This document shows, one piece after another, positions 47,734 to 57,341 of a stretch of DNA of 64,000 nucleotides. This DNA comes from Segatella hominis. GTDB taxonomy: Bacteria > Bacteroidota > Bacteroidia > Bacteroidales > Bacteroidaceae. Below the pieces are notes generated by a model. It saw only the letters and a program-made list of their open reading frames with translations, had not been told where the DNA came from and made no database searches. The DNA lies in the NCBI RefSeq assembly GCF_019249725.2, contig NZ_CP137559.1:2855001-2919000 (forward strand), written 5' to 3'. A program made the position numbers and the translations under genes. Positions within the stretch are counted from its first letter, which is position 1. Every line of letters starts with the position of its first letter.

Positions 47734-50727
47734 ATGAACAAAAAAGTGAATTTTTATTTCGCGGCTCTTTTAGGTACTATGTCACCTCTTTGCGCCGTTC
47801 CAGCGTTAGCAAGCCAAAGCTTGATTGCAACTGCTACGCAACAGCAAAATTCCTGTACTGGTAATGTCATCGACCCTGCTGGTGAACCTCTTATTGGCGC
47901 TACCATTAGAGTTGATGGACAGGTAGGCGGTACCGTTACCGATATCGATGGTAACTTTACGCTCTCTAACTTAAAGAAAGGTGCCAAACTGACCATTACA
48001 TCTATTGGCTACAAGGCGCAGACTGTAACATGGAATGGTGCTCCATTGAAAATCACCATGCAAGACGATGCCAACATGCTCGAAGAGACTGTAGTCATCG
48101 GTTATGGTACAGTAAAGAAGGCTGACTTAGCAGGTTCTGTTGCTGTGATGGAAGGCAAGAGCTTCAAGGATCAGCCGGTTGCACGTGTTGAGGATGCCCT
48201 CAACGGACGTATGTCTGGTGTGCAGGTAATGTCAAGTGGCGTTCCTGGTGGTGCTATGAAGATTCGTGTACGTGGTGCCAGCTCAGTAAACAAGAGCAAT
48301 GACCCTCTCTACGTAGTAGATGGTATTGTTCGCGAAACAGGTCTTGAAGGTATCAGCCCTGAGGATATCCAGAGCATCCAGGTTTTGAAGGATGCTTCTT
48401 CTACCGCTATCTATGGTGCCCGTGGTGCCAATGGTGTTGTGATGGTACAGACCAAGAGCGGTAAGGCAGGTGCAGCCCAGGTTACCTTCGATGGCAGCTT
48501 CGGTTTCTCTAACGCTTACAACATCCCTGAGGTAATGGGTACCAAGCAGTATGCACAGGCTTTGGTTGACCACAAGGGTGTGGATCAGAGCGCTGTACAG
48601 GATTATTTGAATGGTACCAAGCCAGGTATCGACTGGATGGATCAGTTGCTCCAGACAGGTATTACTCAGAACTATAAGGTTGCCTTTTCACAGGGTAACG
48701 AGAAAACACAGACTTACTTCTCTGCCAACTTGATGGATCAGAAAGGTGTAATCGTTGACACCAAGTCTAGACGTTACGCTATCAAGGCAAACATTCATAA
48801 TAAGGTATTCGATTGGTTGGAGTTGACCGCCGACCTCAACCTTGCTCAGACAGACAACTCTGGTGCAGGCTTCGCTCAGAACCAGGATAACCCTATCTGG
48901 GTTGGTTTGAACTACTCTCCTACTATGGAGATGATGGATGCAAATGGAAAGTATAATAAAGACCCATACAACAACATCCAGAACAACCCTTACGGTAATC
49001 TTCACGACAGCCAGAACGACCGCAAGCGTACGATGGTAACCGGTCACGTTGACTTGAAGTTCAATCTTCTCAAGGGCTTGACCTTCACCACCACCAACGG
49101 TATCGACTATAACGATTACAAGTGGTACAGCTTCACATCTACCAAGGTGAACGCAGCAGGTAACAACATGGGCAACAACGATGCTACCGTTACCGCTTTG
49201 CAGTCAACCAACAACTTGACTTACAGCAACAAGTGGGGTAATCACGGTTTGACAGCAACAGGTGTATGGGAAGTTACCTCTAACGAGGTTCGCCGCATGG
49301 GCTTGTCAGGAACAGGACTTGCTCACGAACAGTTAGGTTACTGGAACGTAGCAGACGCAGCTTCCAAGACTCCTAGCAACGGTTACAGCAAGTGGACCAT
49401 GCTTTCAGGTGTAGCCCGCGTTATGTACAACTATGCAGACCGCTATATGTTGACCGGAACCTTACGTGCGGATGGTTCCAGCCGTTTCACCAACAAGAAG
49501 TGGGGTTATTTCCCATCAGCAGCTGCAGCTTGGACCATTTCTAACGAAAAGTTCTGGGAGCCTATCAAGAATGCAGTAGAATACATGAAGATCCGTGCAA
49601 GCTACGGTATCATCGGTAACCAGGATATTACTCCTTACTCTACATTGGGTTCTTTGGGTACAACCGGTTTCACATACGGTACTAATCAGTCTTACACAGG
49701 TTACTGGGCAAATGGTCTTGCCACTCCTGACTTGTCATGGGAGAAGGTTCATCAGTTTGACCTCGGTGTTGACCTCGGTTTCTTCGGCAACCGTTTGAGC
49801 ATCAGCTTAGACTACTTCAACAAGAAGACAAAGGATGCCCTCCTGACAACATCAGCTCCTGGTTACCTGGGTGGCACATCATACTGGGTAAATGCCGGTG
49901 AGGTAAGCAACAAGGGTTTTGATGCTACAATCAATGCACAGATTATCCAGACCAAGGACTGGTCATGGTCATCTACATTGAATGCCAGCTACATCAAGAA
50001 CGAGGTTACCAAGTTGACAGCTGATTCTCCTATTCTTTATGGTACAAGCCCTTCTCCAGGTACTGTTGACCCATGTACCATCATCAAGGAAGGTGAAGCT
50101 ATCGGTACATTCTACGGCTTCAAGTGGGCTGGTGTAGAAAAGAATGCAAAGGGTGAATATATTGATATGTATTACACTGCAGATGGTGGAACAACTGCTA
50201 CTCCTGATGCTTCAAAGGATCGCTTCGTATTAGGTCGTTCAAACCCAGACTTCACATTAGGTTGGAACAATACAGTAAGTTATAAGAACTGGGACTTCAA
50301 CGCCTTCTTCAATGCAGCATTCGGTGCTAAGCGTTTGAATATGGTTCGTTACGCCATGAACTCAATGGTAGGTGCATCTAGATTCGTAACCGATAAGGAT
50401 TACTTCAACAACATCGGAATCACCATGCCAACAGTAGGTGCCGAGAACAAGACATACGGTAACTCAGACAAGTGGTTGGAGAATGCAGATTACCTCCGTT
50501 GCGAGAATATCAGCATCGCTTATACATTCCCACGCAGCGTGACAAAGATTGCAGACATCCGTCTCTCTCTCTCAGCTCAGAACCTCTTCACCATTACCGG
50601 CTATAAGGGTATTGACCCAGCTGGTGCATCATTCAGTGATAATGGTGTTGACCGTGATAACGGTTTGGATATGGGTGCTTACCCTAATCCTCGTACCATC
50701 ACAATGGGCGTACGTGTAAACTTCTAA
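47734..50727 (+). CDS. SusC-like TonB-dependent outer-membrane receptor
   Basis: The 997-residue protein has a signal peptide, a carboxypeptidase-regulatory-like domain (GNVIDPAGEPLIGATIRVDG), the TonB-box and plug region (LEETVVIGYGTVKKADLAGS, then VRGASSVNKSNDPLYVVDGI) and a 22-strand-type barrel with C-terminal NPRTITMGVRVNF. It imports oligosaccharides bound by its SusD partner, encoded 28 bp downstream. The pair defines a polysaccharide utilisation locus. Codons are strongly biased as in highly expressed genes. Confidence 0.97.
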   Translation: MNKKVNFYFAALLGTMSPLCAVPALASQSLIATATQQQNSCTGNVIDPAGEPLIGATIRVDGQVGGTVTDIDGNFTLSNLKKGAKLTITSIGYKAQTVTWNGAPLKITMQDDANMLEETVVIGYGTVKKADLAGSVAVMEGKSFKDQPVARVEDALNGRMSGVQVMSSGVPGGAMKIRVRGASSVNKSNDPLYVVDGIVRETGLEGISPEDIQSIQVLKDASSTAIYGARGANGVVMVQTKSGKAGAAQVTFDGSFGFSNAYNIPEVMGTKQYAQALVDHKGVDQSAVQDYLNGTKPGIDWMDQLLQTGITQNYKVAFSQGNEKTQTYFSANLMDQKGVIVDTKSRRYAIKANIHNKVFDWLELTADLNLAQTDNSGAGFAQNQDNPIWVGLNYSPTMEMMDANGKYNKDPYNNIQNNPYGNLHDSQNDRKRTMVTGHVDLKFNLLKGLTFTTTNGIDYNDYKWYSFTSTKVNAAGNNMGNNDATVTALQSTNNLTYSNKWGNHGLTATGVWEVTSNEVRRMGLSGTGLAHEQLGYWNVADAASKTPSNGYSKWTMLSGVARVMYNYADRYMLTGTLRADGSSRFTNKKWGYFPSAAAAWTISNEKFWEPIKNAVEYMKIRASYGIIGNQDITPYSTLGSLGTTGFTYGTNQSYTGYWANGLATPDLSWEKVHQFDLGVDLGFFGNRLSISLDYFNKKTKDALLTTSAPGYLGGTSYWVNAGEVSNKGFDATINAQIIQTKDWSWSSTLNASYIKNEVTKLTADSPILYGTSPSPGTVDPCTIIKEGEAIGTFYGFKWAGVEKNAKGEYIDMYYTADGGTTATPDASKDRFVLGRSNPDFTLGWNNTVSYKNWDFNAFFNAAFGAKRLNMVRYAMNSMVGASRFVTDKDYFNNIGITMPTVGAENKTYGNSDKWLENADYLRCENISIAYTFPRSVTKIADIRLSLSAQNLFTITGYKGIDPAGASFSDNGVDRDNGLDMGAYPNPRTITMGVRVNF

Positions 50728-50755
50728 CTTCAATCATCTAAAAACTGAAATAATT

Positions 50756-52429
50756 ATGAGAACTAGAAAATTATTATATATGGGTTGTCTCATGGCAGCA
50801 TCCTTGCTTACCTTCTCTTCTTGTGGAGACTTCCTGGATGAGGAACCTAAGGGACAGTTGACCCCAGATAACTTCTTCAATAGCGAAGATGACCTGACAG
50901 CAAGTGTTAATGCGCTGTATGACCGAGTAAACCAGACACAGAGCTGGACCAACCCTATGTACCCACAGTGGCAGGGTGATGATATTACAGCCAACCCTGG
51001 TTCTAACAAGCAGGCTTGCGCTGCCCTCGATGCTTTTGCATCTGATGGTGCTAACAAGGGTGTAGTAGATGCATGGAACCAGCATTATTCAGCAATCAAG
51101 GCAGCCAACCTGATTACTGAGAGTGCAAGCAAGGCTCCTATAGCTCAGGAAAAGATCAACGTGGCTTTGGGTAATGCTCACTTCTGGCGTGCTTACGCTT
51201 ACTATTATCTGGTACGTGTATTCGGTCCTGTGCCATTGATTACAGGTACTGACGTTTCTCAGTTGGAAGTTGCTCCATCAAGTGTAGAAAAGGTATATGA
51301 ACTGATTGTTTCTGACTTGAAGGCTGCTGTTAACGAGCTTCCTACTAAGTATGAAAAGGAACCTAGTCGCTTGTTCGGTGTAGATGTCTGGACTACAAAG
51401 CAGGCTGCACAGGCTACCCTGTCAGCAGTTTATATGTCTATGGCTGGCTACCCACTCAACAAGGGTACAGAGTACTACAAGCTCGCTGCAGAGCAGGCTA
51501 AGTCTGTCATCGACAACAACGGTTCTTACGGTTTCATCCTGAACCCAGAGTGGAAGGATGTTTACTCTATGGGCAACAACTACAACATGGAAACTGTACT
51601 TGGTATCAACAACGATGCTCGTGGCTGGTGGGATCATGACTCAGAGCTTTCTTCCTGCTGCCGTTTCGAAGGGCTCGGCGATAATGGCTGGGGTGATGCC
51701 TGGGGTGAAATCGCATTCTGGAAGAGATTCCCAGAGGGAGCTCGTAAGGATGCCATCTACGCTCCTAAGGTTACTTTCCAGGAAGGAAAAACTATTACTA
51801 AGGCTGTAGATTGGTGGGCCTTGAAGGAAGATGGAAAGACACCAGAGGTTGAGGCTTATCACCCAATGTTCTGTATCTTTACAGTAAACTGTGATGAGAA
51901 TGGCAACATGCTCCGTCAGGCTTACGATTACCTTGCTCCTAACTGGGATGGTATGGTCAACGACCGCCGTCACAACCTGATCCGTTACTCAGAGATCCTT
52001 CTCTGGTATGCTGAGAGCGCAGCTCGCTCAGGTGGTGACTTGAACAAGGCTAAGGAGTGCCTCCGCCAGGTTCGCAGCCGTGCCGTAAACGATGTTGAGA
52101 ACGTTACTTTGAGCAATGGTACTACCGTAAAGATTGCTGATATGAATGCAGAGCAGCTGGCTGAGGCTTGCTACATTGAGCACGGATGGGAAGTTGCCGG
52201 TAACTGGGTATCTATGGTTACCCGCCGTTCTGACGAGCTTCGTATGAACGAGTTGAAGAAGAACTTCGACTACCGCGTAACTAATGCTCCTCTCGTAGTA
52301 GCAGTAGAGAACGGTAAGAACATTACAGCTAAGGAGCAAGTTACAGTTTCTGGTTCTTGGACAGAGGATAGAATTTACTGTCCTTACCCAACAACAGACG
52401 TTGAGAAGAACCCGAACTTAAAGAGATAA
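50756..52429 (+). CDS. SusD-like surface glycan-binding lipoprotein
   Basis: The 557-residue lipoprotein has a lipobox (LLTFSSCGDFLDEEP, Cys near residue 23) followed by the canonical SusD start LDEEPKGQLTPDNFF. TPR-like helices in the N-terminal half (NAHFWRAYAYYYLVRVFGPV) and the RagB/SusD C-terminal region (RYSEILLWYAESAARSG, CYIEHGWEVAGNW) are present. It caps the SusC barrel on the cell surface and binds the glycan. A terminator at 52504 separates it from the sulfatase genes. Confidence 0.97.
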   Translation: MRTRKLLYMGCLMAASLLTFSSCGDFLDEEPKGQLTPDNFFNSEDDLTASVNALYDRVNQTQSWTNPMYPQWQGDDITANPGSNKQACAALDAFASDGANKGVVDAWNQHYSAIKAANLITESASKAPIAQEKINVALGNAHFWRAYAYYYLVRVFGPVPLITGTDVSQLEVAPSSVEKVYELIVSDLKAAVNELPTKYEKEPSRLFGVDVWTTKQAAQATLSAVYMSMAGYPLNKGTEYYKLAAEQAKSVIDNNGSYGFILNPEWKDVYSMGNNYNMETVLGINNDARGWWDHDSELSSCCRFEGLGDNGWGDAWGEIAFWKRFPEGARKDAIYAPKVTFQEGKTITKAVDWWALKEDGKTPEVEAYHPMFCIFTVNCDENGNMLRQAYDYLAPNWDGMVNDRRHNLIRYSEILLWYAESAARSGGDLNKAKECLRQVRSRAVNDVENVTLSNGTTVKIADMNAEQLAEACYIEHGWEVAGNWVSMVTRRSDELRMNELKKNFDYRVTNAPLVVAVENGKNITAKEQVTVSGSWTEDRIYCPYPTTDVEKNPNLKR

Positions 52430-52503
52430 CTTCCTTGACAATTATTTATTTAACCAACAAGACTGTTTCAAATCTGAGATAGTCATGTTCAATGACAACT
52501 CGA

Positions 52504-52537
52504 AGAGGGTGTGCCACTTACGGCACCCCTCTTTTTG
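52504..52537 (+). terminator. terminator after susD
   Basis: Stem AGAGGGTGTGCC / GGCACCCCTCT followed by TTTTTGG; member of the GGGTGTGTC stem family. It may reduce transcription into the sulfatase genes, which have no obvious promoter of their own. Confidence 0.85.
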
Positions 52538-52622
52538 GCGTATTATAATGTATTTAGTTCTTATACACAATATTGTCCTTTAATTAATTCATATAAATAA
52601 CTATTCATTCAACCAAAAAATT

Positions 52623-54314
52623 ATGATGAACAGTAAAAGTAAGCCAATCAACCGTTCCCTGCTGGCCATGGCTGCCTTACAGGCAATGCCGTTGTCGATC
52701 TTCGCTCAGAATGCAGGAGACCGACCTAACATCTTGTACATTATGTGCGATGACCACGCCATACAGGCCATCAGTGCATACGGCAGCCCAATCTCTAAAT
52801 TGGCTCCAACTCCAAACATCGACCGCCTAGCTGAAAGAGGAATGAAGTTTAACCAGGCTTTCGTAGAGAACTCACTCTCTACTCCTAGCCGTGCCTGCCT
52901 GATGACAGGTCTCTATAGCCACCAGAACGGACAGCGCCAGCTGGCTGAGGGTATTGACTCTACCAAGACCTTCTTCTCAGAACTGCTGCAGGGTGCCGGC
53001 TATTCTACTGCCGTGGTAGGTAAATGGCACATGTCGTGCAGTCCTAAGGGCTTTGATTACTACCGCGTATTGGATGACCAGGGACAGTATTACAACCCAA
53101 CCTTCGCCTCTACCGGCCAGTATGGCAACTTCAAGCAGGAGATGGGTTACGCCACCGACCTGATTACCGACCATGCCATCGAGTATCTGAATAGCCGCGA
53201 CAAGAACAAGCCATTCTGCCTGCTGGTTCACCACAAGGCACCTCACCGTCTCTGGATGCCTAACACCAAGTATGTAAGCAAGTATGCCAACGTCAACTTC
53301 CCGTTGCCAGAAACTTTCTGGGATGATTACGAGACCCGTGGTTCTGCTGCATCCACCCAGAAGATGTCTATCGACAAGTATATGGAGATGGTACGCGACC
53401 TGAAGGTTCCTGAGATGTACGATCCTTCTACTCCAGAGGGAAGAGATTCCTATGCCGGACTGATGGGCGAGATGAACCGCATGACTCCACAGCAGCGTGC
53501 CATCATCGATGCCTACTACATGCCAAGAAACCGTGAGTTCCTGAGCAAGAACCTGACTGGCAAGGAGTTGATCGAGTGGAAATACCAAAACTACATCCGC
53601 GATTACATGGCTGTGATTGCCTCAGTAGATGAGAGCGTTGGCAGACTGCTGGAATATCTCGACAAGAACAATCTCACCGACAACACCATCATCGTCTATA
53701 CATCCGACCAGGGATTCTACATGGGCGAGCACGGATGGTTCGACAAGCGATTCATGTACGAGGAGTCATTCCACACTCCACTCATCATCAGCTATCCTAA
53801 GCACATCCAGCCAAAGAGCGAATGCAACCAGATGGTTCAGAACATCGACTTCGCACCTACCTTCCTCGAACTGGCAGGTTTGCAGAAGCCTAAGTACATG
53901 CCTGGAACATCGCTCCAGCCGCTGTTTGCCGGCCAGCCAGTGAAGAAGTGGCGCAAGAGCCTGTACTATCATTATTATGATTACCCTACCTACCACCTGG
54001 TACGCAAGCACGACGGTGTGCGCACCGAGCGTTACAAGCTGATTCACTTCTACGGCAAGGGTGGCGAGAGAGCCGTGGTAGAAAACAAGTACCAGGGTCA
54101 GCCAGGCACTAGAGAGAACAACTGCTTTAATGCCCTCAAGTCTATCAATTACTTCACCGATGATGCCGACATCGACTACTGGGAGTTGTATGATATCAAG
54201 AGCGACCCTAACGAGCTGCACAATATCTACGACAAACCAGGCACTCAGAAGATTGAGAAGGAACTGAAGAAGTTGCTCGCCAACTACCGCAAGAATCTGA
54301 AGGTAGATGAATAG
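52623..54314 (+). CDS. secreted sulfatase (S1 family), Ser-type
   Basis: The 563-residue enzyme has a signal peptide (to about residue 28, SIFAQ). It has the metal-site start NILYIMCDDH and the maturation motif STPSRACLMTG: Ser-86 is the residue converted to formylglycine by an anaerobic maturase. Further active-site parts: VGKWHMSCSPKGF, and TSDQGFYMGEHGWFDK. It removes sulfate esters from glycans. By overall look it could be a GlcNAc-6-O-sulfatase-like enzyme (S1_11), but this is weak. It is followed 74 bp later by a second sulfatase. Confidence 0.93.
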   Translation: MMNSKSKPINRSLLAMAALQAMPLSIFAQNAGDRPNILYIMCDDHAIQAISAYGSPISKLAPTPNIDRLAERGMKFNQAFVENSLSTPSRACLMTGLYSHQNGQRQLAEGIDSTKTFFSELLQGAGYSTAVVGKWHMSCSPKGFDYYRVLDDQGQYYNPTFASTGQYGNFKQEMGYATDLITDHAIEYLNSRDKNKPFCLLVHHKAPHRLWMPNTKYVSKYANVNFPLPETFWDDYETRGSAASTQKMSIDKYMEMVRDLKVPEMYDPSTPEGRDSYAGLMGEMNRMTPQQRAIIDAYYMPRNREFLSKNLTGKELIEWKYQNYIRDYMAVIASVDESVGRLLEYLDKNNLTDNTIIVYTSDQGFYMGEHGWFDKRFMYEESFHTPLIISYPKHIQPKSECNQMVQNIDFAPTFLELAGLQKPKYMPGTSLQPLFAGQPVKKWRKSLYYHYYDYPTYHLVRKHDGVRTERYKLIHFYGKGGERAVVENKYQGQPGTRENNCFNALKSINYFTDDADIDYWELYDIKSDPNELHNIYDKPGTQKIEKELKKLLANYRKNLKVDE

Positions 54315-54388
54315 ATTCTAAAGGTAGATGAATCTAAAAGTAGAAGATTCTAAATATAATAGATGAGTAGAATCCAAAACAGATTTTT
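54315..54388 (+). repeat. duplicated gene end and ATTCTA-type repeats
   Basis: The last bases of the sulfatase gene, AAGGTAGATGAAT (54300-54312), are repeated at about 54321-54333. Several AGATTCTAAA-type words fill the rest of the gap. This looks like local slippage duplication. Confidence 0.5.
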
Positions 54389-55921
54389 ATGAAGACCAAC
54401 AAGACAATATGGCTCACTGGGGTAGGCATGATTTGCTTGCCTACCCTGGTGTGCGCCAAGCAGAACGTACAGCAGCCCAACATTCTCTTCATCCTCTGCG
54501 ATGATATGGGATATGGTGACTTGGCTTGCTACGGTCAGCCTTACATCCATACCCCCAATATCGACCAGATGGCAAGAGAGGGTATGCGATTCACCCAGGC
54601 ATACGCCGGTTCGCCGGTTTCAGCCCCATCACGTGCTACCATCATGACGGGTCAGCATACCGGTCATACCCACGTAAGAGGGAACAAGGAGTACTGGAGA
54701 AACGTGCCAATGGTGAAGTATGGAGTAAATGAGGACTTTTCTGTTGTGGGTCAGGAACCTTACGACCCACAGCATAAGATTCTTCCTGAGATGCTGAAGG
54801 ACAAGGGTTACCGCACCGGAGTCTTCGGCAAGTGGGCAGGCGGATACGAAGGTTCTGCCTCTACTCCCGACAAACGGGGCGTGGATGAATTCTATGGATA
54901 CATCTGTCAATTTCAGGCACATCTCTACTACCCTAATTTCCTGAACAGATATAGCAAGGCTTTGGGAGATACGGCTGTAGTGAGAGAAGTGATGGAACAG
55001 AACATCCAATACCCGATGTTCGGCAAGGACTATTTCAAACGCAAGCAGTATTCTGCCCGCATCATCCACGACAAGGCTTTGGAGTGGATTGACAAGCAGG
55101 ATAATAAGCATCCTTTCGTAGGATTCCTTACCTATACCCTACCTCACGCAGAGTTGGCTCAACCAGAAGATTCCATTTTAGAGAACTATCAGAAGAAATT
55201 CTTTGATGATAAAACTTGGGGAGGATGGGAAGACTCAAGATACAACGCCGTGGTTCATACCCACGCACAGTTTGCCGGAATGATTACCCGTCTTGACCAG
55301 TATGTAGGAGAAATCTTCGCCAAGCTGAAGGTGAAGGGTCTTGACAAGAACACCGTCGTCATCTTTACATCCGATAACGGACCTCACGAAGAAGGCGGCG
55401 CCGACCCAAAGTTCTTCGGTCGCGACGGCAAGCTGAAGGGCTTGAAGCGCCAGTGCTACGAGGGCGGCATCCGCATCCCGTTCATCGCCTGGTGGCCGGA
55501 GCACATCAAGGCGGGCAGCGTAAACGATACCCAGTTTGCCTTCTACGACCTGATGCCAACCTTCTGCGACCTTGCCGGAATCAAGAACTTCGCCAAGCGC
55601 TACACCAACAAGAAGTTGGCAGGTGATGGTTTCGACGGAATCTCCATCGCTCCTACCCTCCTGGGCAAGGATGCCGAGCAGAAGCACCACGACTACCTCT
55701 ACTGGGAGTTTCACGAAACCGACCAGATAGGTGTAAGGAAAGGAGACTGGAAACTGGTAGTAGAAAAGGGAGAACTACATCTCTACAACTTAGCGACTGA
55801 CATTCATGAAGATTATGATGTATCAGCTGAGCATCCGGAAATATTAGCCGAACTTTTAGCTGCCATCAAGAAGGAACATAGAGATAGTCCTGATTTCCAA
55901 ATCACTTTACCAAAATTTTAG
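54389..55921 (+). CDS. secreted sulfatase (S1 family), Ser-type, second copy
   Basis: The 510-residue enzyme has a signal peptide (to about residue 25, VCAKQ). It shows NILFILCDDMGYGDL, SAPSRATIMTGQ with Ser-78 as formylglycine precursor, and FTSDNGPHEEGGADPKFF. It differs clearly from the preceding sulfatase and is of the arylsulfatase-like type that includes galactose and GalNAc sulfatases; the position of the sulfate cannot be told. It stands 45 bp before the maturase gene. Confidence 0.93.
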   Translation: MKTNKTIWLTGVGMICLPTLVCAKQNVQQPNILFILCDDMGYGDLACYGQPYIHTPNIDQMAREGMRFTQAYAGSPVSAPSRATIMTGQHTGHTHVRGNKEYWRNVPMVKYGVNEDFSVVGQEPYDPQHKILPEMLKDKGYRTGVFGKWAGGYEGSASTPDKRGVDEFYGYICQFQAHLYYPNFLNRYSKALGDTAVVREVMEQNIQYPMFGKDYFKRKQYSARIIHDKALEWIDKQDNKHPFVGFLTYTLPHAELAQPEDSILENYQKKFFDDKTWGGWEDSRYNAVVHTHAQFAGMITRLDQYVGEIFAKLKVKGLDKNTVVIFTSDNGPHEEGGADPKFFGRDGKLKGLKRQCYEGGIRIPFIAWWPEHIKAGSVNDTQFAFYDLMPTFCDLAGIKNFAKRYTNKKLAGDGFDGISIAPTLLGKDAEQKHHDYLYWEFHETDQIGVRKGDWKLVVEKGELHLYNLATDIHEDYDVSAEHPEILAELLAAIKKEHRDSPDFQITLPKF

Positions 55922-55966
55922 GCACACAGTCCTGATGCAGATTACATTTCCCTCATTTAGAAAAGA

Positions 55967-57250
55967 ATGAATATGATGAACGACAATATAGCAACCCCAT
56001 TTGCCAAGCCCCTGTATGTGATGCTGAAGCCCGCAGGTGCCCATTGCAACCTGGCTTGCAAATACTGTTATTATCTGGAAAAGAACCATCTTTACCAGAA
56101 CACTCCCCGACATCTGATGACCGATGAGATGCTGGAGCAATTCACCCGGGAGTACATCGAGGCACAGACCATGCCCCAGGTACTCTTCACCTGGCATGGA
56201 GGAGAACCGCTGATGCGCTCCATCGACTTCTACAAGAAGGCGCTGGAACTGCAGAAGAAGTACGCCCACGGCAAGCAAATCGATAACGTCATCCAGACCA
56301 ATGGTACACTCCTTACCGATGAATGGTGTGAGTTTTTCGCTCAAAACCATTTTCTGGTAGGTATCTCCATCGATGGTCCACAGGAATATCATGATCATTA
56401 CCGACAGACATCTGCCGGAAAACCATCTTGGGAAAAAGTGATGCATGGCATCCATCTCTTGAAAAAACATAGAGTGGAATGGAATGCGATGGCAGTGGTA
56501 AATGCATACAACGCAGAACATCCTTTGGAGTTTTATCATTTCTTCAGAGACAATGGTTGCCAGTACCTGCAGTTTACCCCTATCGTGGAACGACTGACAG
56601 AGCATGAAGACGGACGCACTTTAGCAAGTTTAGCCGATGTAAGTCATGAAGATAATTATGAGGATGTAGGGAATGCGAAAAAACAGAAAGAAAATCAGGA
56701 AATCACAATTGCCGATTTCTCAGTAACTTCTGAACAATGGGGCAAATTTCTCTGTACCATTTTCGATGATTGGGTTCGCCATGATGTAGGTAAAATCTTT
56801 GTGGAAATCTTCGACTGCACACTGGCCAACTGGGTAGGTGTACAACCAGGCATCTGCGCCTATTCCAAGGAGTGCGGTCATGCCGGAGTGATGGAACATA
56901 ATGGTGATGTATTCTCCTGCGACCACTTCGTATTCCCGGAATATAAACTGGGAAATATCCAGGATAAATCCCTGATAGACATGCTTTATGGAGAAAAGCA
57001 ACAGGCATTCAGTCGCTTGAAACACACCTCTCTTCCCCGCCAATGCAAGGAGTGCGATATGGAATTTGCCTGTCATGGCGAATGCCCTAAAAACCGATTT
57101 GAAAATGATAAATATGGAGAGCCAGGCTTAAATTATCTCTGCAAGGGATATTACGAATACTATACCCATGTGGCTCCTTATATGGACTTTATGAAGCGGG
57201 AATTGCAGGCACAGCGTCCTCCAGCCAACATCATGAATGTTTTGAAATAA
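55967..57250 (+). CDS. anaerobic sulfatase-maturating enzyme (radical SAM, SPASM)
   Basis: The 427-residue cytoplasmic enzyme oxidises the active-site Ser or Cys of sulfatases to formylglycine before export. The radical SAM motif CNLACKYCYY has Cys-27, -31 and -34. TWHGGEPLM, IQTNGTLL and SIDGPQEYHD are typical. The C-terminal SPASM domain binds two more clusters (CGHAGVMEHNGDVFSCDHFV, CKECDMEFACHGECPKNRF). Its place directly behind two Ser-type sulfatases gives it the obvious substrates. Confidence 0.95.
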   Translation: MNMMNDNIATPFAKPLYVMLKPAGAHCNLACKYCYYLEKNHLYQNTPRHLMTDEMLEQFTREYIEAQTMPQVLFTWHGGEPLMRSIDFYKKALELQKKYAHGKQIDNVIQTNGTLLTDEWCEFFAQNHFLVGISIDGPQEYHDHYRQTSAGKPSWEKVMHGIHLLKKHRVEWNAMAVVNAYNAEHPLEFYHFFRDNGCQYLQFTPIVERLTEHEDGRTLASLADVSHEDNYEDVGNAKKQKENQEITIADFSVTSEQWGKFLCTIFDDWVRHDVGKIFVEIFDCTLANWVGVQPGICAYSKECGHAGVMEHNGDVFSCDHFVFPEYKLGNIQDKSLIDMLYGEKQQAFSRLKHTSLPRQCKECDMEFACHGECPKNRFENDKYGEPGLNYLCKGYYEYYTHVAPYMDFMKRELQAQRPPANIMNVLK

Positions 57251-57283
57251 ACTTAATATAAGGAAGAAAAATAGCCAGAAACA

Positions 57284-57314
57284 TTTGTTTATCAAAAGAT
57301 AATTCGTACTTTTG
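57284..57314 (+). promoter_or_regulatory. promoter of the aldo/keto reductase gene
   Basis: -33 TTTG (57284-57287), 19-bp spacer, -7 TACTTTTG (57307-57314). It shows that the upstream in-frame ORF start at 57312 cannot be used. Confidence 0.75.
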
Positions 57315-57341
57315 CAAAAGATATTTAAAAAAAAGAAGAAT

